Below, one piece after another: positions 1-5,744 of a DNA stretch of 5,744 bases (position 1 is its first letter; each line of letters starts with the position of its first letter). The stretch lies in NCBI GenBank assembly GCA_025462805.1, contig JAOAPJ010000208.1, positions 1 through 5,744 on the forward strand, written 5' to 3'. The stretch is from Acidobacteriaceae bacterium (GTDB taxonomy: Bacteria > Acidobacteriota > Terriglobia > Terriglobales > Acidobacteriaceae). The notes beneath the pieces were generated by a model. It was not told where the DNA came from. It saw nothing but the letters and a program-made list of their open reading frames with translations, and did no database searches. The translations under genes were made by a program, and so were the position numbers.

Positions 1-825
1 GACAAAGTAGAACCAGAAAAAGCCATGCAGATTGCCCTCGGCCGGCATCGAGCCAGGGTGGCCCACCCTGGGATTCGCAAGGCCTGCGGCGATATGCCAT
101 GGTGCCGCCATGGCGAAGAACACCAGCATTGCCAGCAAAGGATGCCAGCGGCGCAGGTGATCCAGATTGCGGGTGGCGGCCAGATACACGCCAACAATTA
201 ACAGCGGGAAGACAAAGCCGATCAATCCCTTGGTCAGCACGCCGAGCGCGCATGCCGCGGCAAACCCCACTGCCGTGGCGCGCGTCGGCGCCTGGAGCGA
301 GCGCCAGAAGCAGAGCATGGCTACCGTAAGACAAAGGCAGACCAGCGCATCCGGGATCAGGATGCGGGTGAAGACAAACAGCCCGAAGCTGGTGGCAAGC
401 GCCAGCGCGGCGTAGAAGCCCGTGCGTGCACTGGGGAAGCAGTCCTGGCCCAGCATGAATACGATAACTAGCAGCAGCAGGGTGTAGAGCGCGAGCGGGA
501 GCCGCGCCGACCAAGTGTGCGCGCCGAAGATTTGGAAGCTGGCTGCCATGCTCCAGTAGAGCAACGGCGCCTTTTCCAGGTAGCGGATGCCATTGGCATA
601 TAGCGTGATCCAGTCGTGCCGCGCCACCATCTCGCGCGCCACCTCAGCATGCACCGAGTCGGCGTCATCCAGCAGCGGAGGCTGCACAAGCGCGAAGCTG
701 CCATACAGCAAAAGCCACAGCGCAATGATGCATGCGATGCCATGCCATGCTCTGCTCCGATGGAGAGGCGATTCCAACACGCGCGAACCCGGCGTCACGA
801 CCTCAATTCGCGCCTCGCTTCGCAT
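1..825 (-). CDS. GT39/ArnT-like membrane glycosyltransferase, N-terminal part
   Basis: The reading frame is open from the left window edge to an ATG at 825, giving 275 visible residues; the C-terminal part lies outside. Family members (GT39/GT83, the PMT and ArnT group) transfer a sugar from a polyprenyl-phosphate donor to an acceptor on the outer face of the inner membrane. Visible features are a short basic cytoplasmic N-terminus, a first membrane segment at about 28-47, then a periplasmic loop with the acidic cluster DDAD (53-56), HAEVAREM (59-66) and YLEKAPLLYW (82-91). These match the catalytic loop in which ArnT has its DE motif and the EKPPLLYW-type motif. More hydrophobic segments lie at about 108-126, 135-175, 185-215 and 228-245, with LTKGLIG (197-203) in the family position. 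The start has no strong ribosome binding site. A TTG at 882 would add 19 residues, and an in-frame TAG at 923-925 sets the upstream limit. Donor and acceptor cannot be told from the sequence. Confidence 0.88.
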   Translation of the reverse strand, partial: MRSEARIEVVTPGSRVLESPLHRSRAWHGIACIIALWLLLYGSFALVQPPLLDDADSVHAEVAREMVARHDWITLYANGIRYLEKAPLLYWSMAASFQIFGAHTWSARLPLALYTLLLLVIVFMLGQDCFPSARTGFYAALALATSFGLFVFTRILIPDALVCLCLTVAMLCFWRSLQAPTRATAVGFAAACALGVLTKGLIGFVFPLLIVGVYLAATRNLDHLRRWHPLLAMLVFFAMAAPWHIAAGLANPRVGHPGSMPAEGNLHGFFWFYFV

Positions 826-890
826 GTTCAGTTCGAGCTCGCTGGCATCAAGGCGATTGTCGCATCCGGTGGTACGCCGCAAGGCACAAT

Positions 891-905
891 CGTCTAGAGT
901 AGACG
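891..905. promoter_or_regulatory. Inverted repeat CGTCTA-GAG-TAGACG in divergent gap
   Basis: This is a perfect 6-bp inverted repeat with a 3-bp spacer. It sits in the 87-bp gap between the divergent glycosyltransferase (start 825) and Rieske oxygenase (start 913) genes. The right arm ends at the first base of GGGAG (905-909), the only Shine-Dalgarno-like sequence before the oxygenase ATG, with a short spacing of 3 bases. It could be an operator or a small hairpin that masks the ribosome binding site. I found no convincing -35/-10 pair in the gap. A 6-bp palindrome can occur by chance, so its function is a guess. Confidence 0.25.
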
Positions 906-912
906 GGAGTTC

Positions 913-2010
913 ATGGCCCAAGACCTATTCCAGATCGCGTCTGCTGCTGGCTCGGAGGGGCCCGCGGCCACTCTGCTGTTTGACGACTGGTATCCCGCGT
1001 TGCGAAGTGAGCGACTGAGCGGCAGGCGCCTGGTGACTGCCATGCTGCTTGGCGTGCCGCTCGTGCTGGGACGCCATAAAGATGGTGCTATCTTCGCCAT
1101 GCGCGATAGCTGCCCTCATCGTGGAATCCCGCTCTCCTACGGTTGGTTTGACGGCGACGCCGTCACTTGCAGGTACCACGGGTGGGCTTTTGAGCCGCGC
1201 TCAGGCCAATGCCGCGAGATCCCTTCGCTGACTCGTGAGGACAAGCTTGACCCGGCGCGCATCTACGCCACCTCGTATCCGTGCAAGGAAAGCGACGGCT
1301 ATGCGTGGGTCTACATCCCGAACGCCGGACGCGGCCGCCCGCGCAGCGATGATCTGCCCGAGCCGCCCGCACTGCCCCGCTTCAGCCAACGGTTCCGCTC
1401 AGCGCATATCTCCGCCGACCTGCCCTGCAATGTGGACCACGGCATCATCGGCCTCATGGACCCGGCACATGGCCCATTCGTGCATCAGGCATGGTGGTGG
1501 CGCTCACGCCACAGCATCCATGAGAAGCAAAAGCAGTTCGAGCCCATTCCGCAGGGCTTCCGTATGTCGGCGCATGCGCCTTCAGGCAACAGTGCTCCAT
1601 ACAAATTGCTGGGAGTCTATGGAGATCCGATCACCACGACTATCGATTTCGTTCTGCCGAACCGGCGCTGGGAGACGATCCGCTGCGGAGAAAGATGGTT
1701 CTCTAGCCTCACAACCGTGACGCCGGTCACGCCCTCGGCCTGCCGCATCGACGTGATCGCGGCGTGGAACGTCTTCTACCATGTGCCGCTCGTCACCATG
1801 CTCGCGAGGTTCTTTGGGGACCGCTTCGTGCGACAGGATCAGCAGACCATGGTCCAGCAGGCGCAGGGGCTGCGCCATAACCCCACGCTGATGCTGATCG
1901 ATGACGCCGACCGCCCGGCGAAGTGGTACTTCGCCCTCAAGCAGGCACGCCTCAACGGTGAGGACGCACATCCGCTGGATGGGCCTGTCACACTGCGTTG
2001 GCGAAGTTGA
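913..2010 (+). CDS. Rieske [2Fe-2S] non-heme iron oxygenase
   Basis: The 365-residue protein has the two-domain layout of a Rieske oxygenase alpha subunit. These enzymes take electrons through the Rieske cluster and use O2 at a mononuclear iron to hydroxylate, demethylate or desaturate a substrate. The Rieske domain (about 25-135) has all four ligands: Cys67-Pro-His69 in CPHRG, and Cys86-x2-His89 in CRYHGW. The iron site follows as Asp183-Pro-Ala-His186-x4-His191, the D-x2-H-x4-H motif; Asp309 in RQDQQ is the likely third iron ligand by position. The DPAH..FVH wording and single-chain size recall the pheophorbide a oxygenase/vanillate demethylase side of the family more than the naphthalene dioxygenases. 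A moderately hydrophobic stretch (about 282-302) might touch the membrane. ATG 913 is the earliest possible start, because an in-frame TAG lies at 895-897; GGGAG is 3 bases upstream. No reductase or ferredoxin gene is next to it, so the electron donor must be encoded elsewhere. The substrate is unknown. Confidence 0.93.
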   Translation: MAQDLFQIASAAGSEGPAATLLFDDWYPALRSERLSGRRLVTAMLLGVPLVLGRHKDGAIFAMRDSCPHRGIPLSYGWFDGDAVTCRYHGWAFEPRSGQCREIPSLTREDKLDPARIYATSYPCKESDGYAWVYIPNAGRGRPRSDDLPEPPALPRFSQRFRSAHISADLPCNVDHGIIGLMDPAHGPFVHQAWWWRSRHSIHEKQKQFEPIPQGFRMSAHAPSGNSAPYKLLGVYGDPITTTIDFVLPNRRWETIRCGERWFSSLTTVTPVTPSACRIDVIAAWNVFYHVPLVTMLARFFGDRFVRQDQQTMVQQAQGLRHNPTLMLIDDADRPAKWYFALKQARLNGEDAHPLDGPVTLRWRS

Positions 2011-2018
2011 GGGAAACG

Positions 2019-2609
2019 CTAGTCGTGCATCTCGTACGACGGCCGTCCATTGTCACTGGCGGTCGTCGCGGTCGGAACGTCCATTAGCTGCTTGCGGCAC
2101 TGCTCTTTCTTCCCGGCAAGCGCTGGCTGGTGCACACGATCTAGCGCGGCCAGCGCCTCGCGTTTGTGGCTCAGCATATACGTATCGGTCTGACGCACGA
2201 AGGGATAGCCACACGCCTCGCTAAAGTGCTCTTCAGTGCCGATCATCTTCAGCACGCCAGTGGGATTCACCACCAGCGCATCGGCAATCGCAACACGAAG
2301 GCCCTGGCTGAAGTTCACGTCCGTGTAGGGCGCAATCTCTGCCGCGGCCTGAAGCCATCCGAAGCCTCCTTCGGCAACATGCTCCAGCACGATGTCATAG
2401 TTCGGCTCTTCCGGGCTATGCGGATCAATGTCCTTGGTGAACCGGTGCACGAACTCTTGCGCACCTTCGTTCTTGATATGCTGCCGGAACTCTGACGCGC
2501 TCATATTGCGCAGCTCGCTCGGACTCATACTCTGCGCCAGGACGGCCGGTCCTATAGCCGTCATCACCAGGAGAAGAGCACCTTGCGCGATCTGCCGTAG
2601 CCCGTTCAT
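2019..2609 (-). CDS. Exported protein of unknown function
   Basis: From ATG 2609 the product has 196 residues. Its N-terminus looks like a Sec signal peptide: MNGLR, a hydrophobic core (about 8-22), then AVLA|QS, with probable cleavage after residue 25, so the mature protein should be periplasmic or secreted. The mature part is soluble-looking and mostly helical, with a Gly/Trp segment EGGFGWLQAAAEIAP (80-94) and a helix running into ALVVNPTGVLKMI (111-123). Two cysteines, in ACGYPF (Cys133) and EQCRKQL (Cys171), could form a disulfide. I recall small proteobacterial hypothetical proteins with a similar 'NP..VL ... C..PF ... C' pattern, but cannot assign a family or function. A GTG at 2654 in the same frame would add 15 residues, including two Cys, before the signal peptide; I prefer 2609 because it places the signal peptide at the terminus. 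No clear ribosome binding site precedes 2609. The gene converges on the Rieske gene, with 8 bases between the stop codons. Confidence 0.75.
   Translation of the reverse strand: MNGLRQIAQGALLLVMTAIGPAVLAQSMSPSELRNMSASEFRQHIKNEGAQEFVHRFTKDIDPHSPEEPNYDIVLEHVAEGGFGWLQAAAEIAPYTDVNFSQGLRVAIADALVVNPTGVLKMIGTEEHFSEACGYPFVRQTDTYMLSHKREALAALDRVHQPALAGKKEQCRKQLMDVPTATTASDNGRPSYEMHD
2022..2040 (+). terminator. Possible hairpin after the Rieske gene, no U-tract
   Basis: GTCGTGC (2022-2028) and GTACGAC (2034-2040) can pair as a 7-bp stem with one G-U pair and a 5-base loop, starting 12 bases after the Rieske stop codon. It overlaps a perfect 10-bp palindrome, GACGGCCGTC (2038-2047). No run of T follows, so it is not a standard intrinsic terminator. 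It also lies within the last codons of the convergent gene, so the pairing may be a coding accident. Confidence 0.25.
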
Positions 2610-2647
2610 AGGACGATCATCGCACTGCTTGTGCGGAAAGCAATCAT
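2606..2647 (-). CDS. Possible 13-codon leader ORF, overlaps next start by ATGA
   Basis: An ATG at 2647 opens a 13-codon frame (MIAFRTSSAMIVL) whose TGA stop (2608-2606) overlaps the ATG of the exported-protein gene (2609-2607) as ATGA. A purine-rich GGGGTGG (2657-2651) ends 3 bases before this ATG and is the only Shine-Dalgarno-like sequence nearby; the following gene has none of its own. This arrangement would suit translational coupling. The peptide resembles nothing I know, and such a short ORF can occur by chance. Confidence 0.25.
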   Translation of the reverse strand: MIAFRTSSAMIVL

Positions 2648-2814
2648 CGACCACCCCGGATTCGCGTGTCAGGAGTAACAGGATCGGCTTCTACCGGTAA
2701 GTGCCTGGGTATACCGCGAAATTCCCAATTCGACCTGGGCCTGGCCTTCTCGGTGAGACGCAACGCTCGGGGGAGATTGTTGCCGGACAGCGCCATTTTC
2801 TGGCGAAATCTTGC
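2648..2814. other. Intergenic region without a gene
   Basis: This gap separates the stop of the GH57 gene (2815) from the leader and start of the exported-protein gene, both on the minus strand. Apart from the hairpin at 2791-2805 and the GGGGTGG at 2651-2657, it contains the 8-bp palindrome TACCGGTA (2692-2699) and GGTATACC (2708-2715). A promoter for the minus-strand exported-protein gene should lie here, but I could not find a -35/-10 pair with normal spacing. The short ORFs crossing the gap have no protein-like features. Confidence 0.4.
2791..2805 (-). terminator. Small hairpin after the GH57 gene
   Basis: CGCCA and TGGCG form a perfect 5-bp stem around a 5-base loop (GAAAA on the minus strand), starting about 10 bases after the GH57 stop codon. 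The position suits a transcription terminator, but the stem is short and no T-run follows on the minus strand. It may instead be a weak RNA 3'-end structure. Confidence 0.3.
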
Positions 2815-5280
2815 CTAATTGGTCCGATCCACGCGGACGTTCAGAGCGTTCCCCAGCTCCAGGAAGTCGTCTCGCAGCTCCTTCTTTCCGCCCGCGACCC
2901 GGGGGGAGAGGCTGTACCAGATATTTTGTGCCTGCCATAGATCCACTGAGAAGGGCAGCGCGCGAAGAGCAGACGCCAGAGCCAGGGCGCTCCGCACCGC
3001 TTCCGCATCACCGCCACTTCGCTCCAGCCGCTCCATCGAGGCGTGCATCCTCTGCTCCGCCAGGAACCCGAGCGTGGAGTGATCGATCACCACCGCATCC
3101 TCGCGCGCCTGGGCCAGCAGACGCTGGATGGTCGCGACATCGATGGGGTCTGACTCCAGGGCGCGGCGAAGCTGCGCATGAATGGCAAACTGGGCCGCCA
3201 CCCGTAGCGCTGCCGGGCGCGGCAGCCCGTTGCGGCCCAGGAAATGGAATAGCGAGGAGTGACTGGAGTAAAGCTCCATCAACGAGGTTTCCAGCGACTG
3301 CATGGCCGGATTGAGAATGCTCTCCACAATACGCCGCTGCTCGTCGGCGAACAGCGAGGTAAGCGAGAACCGGCTCTCGCCGAAGTAGTCATCCATCAGG
3401 CGGACCACCTCGGGTAGATTGCTCGCGTCCACGGCATCTTCTATCTCCGCCGCCAATGTGCTCAGCGCTGCCTGCTCATCCCCGTCAGCCCGTCTTACTG
3501 CGGCGGAGACGTTCTGGTCACCGAAGTGAAGCAGTCCGTAGGCTGCCTCCTCGCACTCCTCCGTAAGGGCAGAACAGATACGCACGCGTCCGAGTCGGAG
3601 CTGCCCCAGCCCGTACGGCAGGGTCGTCTCCCAAAGATGCGCGATCGAATAGCAGAACAGACGCTCGTGTTCGGTCAGCGCCGTCTCACCCGCCCGAGGG
3701 AAGACGCAACTGATGGCGTAGTGGGCCACCACTTGTTCCAGATCCACCGCCATTGGGCGAATCGCCTCGTCATAGATATAGCGTCCATCGCGCCACTGCG
3801 GGTCGTTGCTCTTGGCCTCGCTCAGGCGATCGGTAAAGCTCTTCTCCAGCACTCCACGCGTGTCAGGGAAGAGCACCGCCGCCAGCTCCAGCACGCGGGC
3901 GGCATAGGTCATGATCTGCACCGTCTCGATGCCCGAGATGTCGTCGAAAAACCACCCGCAGCTCGTGTACATCAGCATGGCGTTGCGCTCCAGCTCCATC
4001 AGTTGGAGTGCACGGGTGCGCTGTTCGGGAGTCAGAGTAGAGATGCTGTGCCTGGCGAAGAAGGCGTCCACATTGGCTCGGGAGCGGTCGAGGATGACCG
4101 AGATGTAGTCATTGCGCGCAGCGTCCGCATCGGTCAACAGTGCTGCCGTCGCGTCCCTAGTCAGTGGCAGCAGCGTGTGGCGAAGCCAGTCCAGCGCCTC
4201 GCGCAGCGGCCCCCGCCACTTCTGGTTCCAGCCCGGCTTACCGCCGTTGCAGCCGCAATCGGAACGCCAGCGCTCCACCCCGTGGAAGCAGCTCCAGGAG
4301 CTATTCTCGACGATCTCCGCCTCGTACTTCGGCGGAAATAACGAGAGGTACTGGCCGTAGTTGGTGAGCTTGGCAGAGCTCTCGTCGATCAGTTGCAAGG
4401 TGTAAGCCAGGGCCATCTCACCATGACGATGGTGATGACCGTAACTCTCCCCGTCGGTGGCCACGTGGACGAGTTGCGGTCCGTCCCCTTCATGGAAGCC
4501 ACCCATCAGCCGCTCTGCGAAGGTGTCTCCACTGTTCAAGAGGCCGTCGAAGGCGATGGCGCGCGACACCGGACCGTTGTAGAAGAAAACGGCGATCGAG
4601 TGGCCAGGGCTGGTCCGGACGAGATACGGATGAGTCGTGTCCACGTCCGCCTCGGGCGTCTCTTTCCAGGCGATCTCTTCCCCGACAATCGCCTTGGTTT
4701 GCGTCAGCGGCCGCACTCGGGCGCACTGACTCGGCGCAAGGACGGTGAAACGGATCTCATGCCGCGCCAGCAAGTCGAGCGTCTCTCTATCGGCGGCCGT
4801 CTCCGCCAGCCACATGCCTTCGGGCTTGCGGTGGTAGCGATGCTCAAAGTCGGCGATACCCCAGAGGATCTGGGTCTCCCGATCACGCGTTGACGCCAGC
4901 GGCATGATGACGTGGTTGTAAACCTGCGCCATGGCCGACCCGTGCCCGCCGAACTGCTTTCGGCTCAGACGATCCGCGTCGCGCACCATCTGGTAGGTGA
5001 GCGGCGCCTTCTCCTCGATCCACGACAGCAGCGTTGGGCCCAGGTTGTAGCTGATCCGCGCGTAGTTGTTGGTGATCCGGAGAATGCGGTTCTTGCTGTC
5101 GACGATCCGCGCCGCCCCATTCGTAGCGTAGCACTCTGCTGTGATCCGCTGATTCCAGTCGTGGTAGGGAGCCGCCGAATCCTGCGTCTCCACCGCCTCC
5201 AGCCACGGGTTCTCGCGGGGTGGCTGATAAAAGTGGCCGTGGATACAGACGTAGCGTTGCGCGGCGGAGGAGACAGGCAT
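2815..5280 (-). CDS. GH57 glycoside hydrolase with DUF3536 C-terminal region
   Basis: The 821-residue protein begins with the GH57 motif in the form HGHFYQPPREN (14-24). GH57 enzymes are retaining alpha-glucan-active enzymes (amylase, 4-alpha-glucanotransferase, branching enzyme) and related hydrolases. KPEGMWLAE (152-160) matches the region holding the catalytic nucleophile, so Glu160 is the candidate; HVATDGESYGHHHRHGE (272-288) matches the acid/base region, candidate Asp276. Then come a Cys/Trp-rich motif with SWSCFHGVERW (328-338) and SDCGC (340-344), and SCGWFFDDISGIETVQ (440-455). The remainder, about 510-800, is helical and fits DUF3536, known next to GH57 domains. No signal peptide or membrane segment is visible, so a cytoplasmic role, perhaps in glycogen or other alpha-glucan turnover, is inferred; the substrate of this subgroup is not known to me. 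ATG 5280 is the only usable start: the frame upstream has no ATG, GTG or TTG before a stop at 5364, although no good ribosome binding site is seen. The gene lies 81 bp downstream of a same-strand glycosylase gene. Confidence 0.93.
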   Translation of the reverse strand: MPVSSAAQRYVCIHGHFYQPPRENPWLEAVETQDSAAPYHDWNQRITAECYATNGAARIVDSKNRILRITNNYARISYNLGPTLLSWIEEKAPLTYQMVRDADRLSRKQFGGHGSAMAQVYNHVIMPLASTRDRETQILWGIADFEHRYHRKPEGMWLAETAADRETLDLLARHEIRFTVLAPSQCARVRPLTQTKAIVGEEIAWKETPEADVDTTHPYLVRTSPGHSIAVFFYNGPVSRAIAFDGLLNSGDTFAERLMGGFHEGDGPQLVHVATDGESYGHHHRHGEMALAYTLQLIDESSAKLTNYGQYLSLFPPKYEAEIVENSSWSCFHGVERWRSDCGCNGGKPGWNQKWRGPLREALDWLRHTLLPLTRDATAALLTDADAARNDYISVILDRSRANVDAFFARHSISTLTPEQRTRALQLMELERNAMLMYTSCGWFFDDISGIETVQIMTYAARVLELAAVLFPDTRGVLEKSFTDRLSEAKSNDPQWRDGRYIYDEAIRPMAVDLEQVVAHYAISCVFPRAGETALTEHERLFCYSIAHLWETTLPYGLGQLRLGRVRICSALTEECEEAAYGLLHFGDQNVSAAVRRADGDEQAALSTLAAEIEDAVDASNLPEVVRLMDDYFGESRFSLTSLFADEQRRIVESILNPAMQSLETSLMELYSSHSSLFHFLGRNGLPRPAALRVAAQFAIHAQLRRALESDPIDVATIQRLLAQAREDAVVIDHSTLGFLAEQRMHASMERLERSGGDAEAVRSALALASALRALPFSVDLWQAQNIWYSLSPRVAGGKKELRDDFLELGNALNVRVDRTN

Positions 5281-5322
5281 GTCTGGGACCAGTCTAGCTG
5301 GCCCGGCGCCTTCCCCGCCTAT

Positions 5323-5343
5323 GCCGCCAAAGTTCGCGGCGGC
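5323..5343 (-). other. Hairpin in the glycosylase-GH57 gap
   Basis: GCCGCC (5323-5328) and GGCGGC (5338-5343) form a perfect 6-bp GC stem with a 9-base loop, 18 bases after the glycosylase stop. There is no T-run on the minus strand. It could weaken read-through into the GH57 gene or be a structure in its 5' leader. A second short palindrome, CTGGGACCAG (5283-5292), sits directly before the GH57 start and may hide the initiation region. Confidence 0.25.
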
Positions 5344-5361
5344 TGCCGCGCAATCGTGTGC

Positions 5362-5744
5362 TTACTCCGGAGGTGGCGACGCACTTCCCGCGATGTCGCA
5401 GGCGCGCCACAGGTACCAGCTTGCGACCGAGCGCCATGGCTGCCATCGCTTCGCCCGACGCAACATCACGTCGGCCTTCGGCAAGACGGCAGGCGTGATC
5501 GGTTTCGTCTTCGGCGGACGCCCGAAGGTCAGCAGAAATCCTTTGCGCACGCCGTAATCGCTAAGTGGAAACACATCCGGCCGCCCCAGACGAAAGATCA
5601 GCAGCATCTCCACAGTCCACTGCCCGACGCCTCGCACCTCCGTGAGCCGCTCGATGATCTCTGCATCCGGCATTCGGCGGATCTTCGCGAGCGACGGCAC
5701 GGTGCCGTCCAATGTCTTCGCGGCCAGGTCACGCAGCGCCTTGG
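5362..5744 (-). CDS. AlkA-like DNA-3-methyladenine glycosylase, C-terminal part
   Basis: The frame runs off the right window edge, so only the last 126 residues are visible; the TTG at 5712 lies inside the gene and is not its start. The part seen is the core of the HhH-GPD superfamily of base-excision repair enzymes, which remove alkylated bases such as 3-methyladenine from DNA. The helix-hairpin-helix is LTEVRGVGQWTVEML (visible residues 33-47), followed by RPDVFPLSDYGVRKG, in which the Asp at visible residue 62 (codon 5559-5557) is in the position of the catalytic Asp of AlkA. The HhH has Gln where bifunctional glycosylase/lyases such as OGG1 carry the Schiff-base Lys, so a monofunctional enzyme is expected. 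The end, RWQPWRSVASWYLWR, is the usual C-terminal helix motif of this group. The stop is 81 bp before the GH57 start on the same strand, so shared transcription is possible. Confidence 0.92.
   Translation of the reverse strand, partial: KALRDLAAKTLDGTVPSLAKIRRMPDAEIIERLTEVRGVGQWTVEMLLIFRLGRPDVFPLSDYGVRKGFLLTFGRPPKTKPITPAVLPKADVMLRRAKRWQPWRSVASWYLWRACDIAGSASPPPE

Noticed and set aside
468..743. 91-codon minus-strand ORF
   Set aside because: It is a frame-shifted shadow of the GT39 gene; the true frame gives the DDAD and EKAPLLYW motifs and membrane segments.
729..750. Short repeated TGCATGC/GATGCCATGCC-like bases
   Set aside because: They lie inside codons of the first membrane segment region of the glycosyltransferase and are too short and irregular to be a real repeat.
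587..1018. 143-codon plus-strand ORF
   Set aside because: It is antisense to the glycosyltransferase and runs into the Rieske gene in another frame; composition is Ser/Arg-rich with no motif.
1235..1720. 161-codon plus-strand ORF
   Set aside because: It is a shifted frame inside the Rieske oxygenase, whose own frame carries all metal-ligand motifs.
1582..1971. 129-codon minus-strand ORF
   Set aside because: It is antisense within the Rieske gene and shows no protein-family features.
2811..3314. 167-codon plus-strand ORF rich in Pro/Arg/Ser
   Set aside because: It is antisense to the 3' end of the GH57 gene, with composition typical of a spurious frame in GC-rich sequence.
3526..4341. 271-codon plus-strand ORF
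   Set aside because: It lies wholly antisense inside the GH57 gene, has no recognisable domain and low-complexity Arg/Gln-rich content, as expected for an antisense frame in GC-rich DNA.
4393..4893. 166-codon plus-strand ORF
   Set aside because: It is antisense to the catalytic domain of the GH57 gene; no domain or ribosome binding site.

Overview
The window is GC-rich bacterial DNA with five protein-coding genes, two of them cut by the window edges. There is no sign of phage, insertion sequence, CRISPR array or RNA gene. The protein style suggests a soil-type, Gram-negative-like bacterium, with Acidobacteriota (Terriglobia) as my best guess. This rests on the GT39 enzyme with its Asp-rich DDAD..HAE loop and on the DUF3536-type GH57 enzyme. 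It is recalled family resemblance, not a search result.

Layout, left to right. Positions 1-825 (minus) hold the N-terminal part of an integral-membrane GT39/ArnT-like glycosyltransferase that runs off the left edge. An 87-bp divergent gap carries a 6-bp-arm inverted repeat and leads to a Rieske-type mononuclear iron oxygenase (913-2010, plus). Eight bases after its stop lies the stop of a convergent gene for a small exported protein of unknown function (2019-2609, minus). That gene is preceded by a possible 13-codon leader ORF that overlaps its start codon as ATGA. A roughly 165-bp gap without a gene follows, then a large GH57 glycosidase with a DUF3536-type C-terminal half (2815-5280, minus). 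At the right edge is the C-terminal part of an AlkA-like DNA-3-methyladenine glycosylase (5362-5744, minus), 81 bp upstream of the GH57 gene on the same strand.

The genes do not form one obvious pathway. The GT39 enzyme and the Rieske oxygenase are divergent and could share a control region; acting on one lipid or envelope substrate is a guess. The glycosylase and GH57 enzyme may be co-transcribed but have unrelated roles (alkylation repair and alpha-glucan or related polysaccharide metabolism). I found no convincing undescribed multi-gene system. The points most worth a second look are the substrate of the Rieske enzyme, the leader ORF with start overlap, and the cysteine/tryptophan-rich motif of the GH57 protein.
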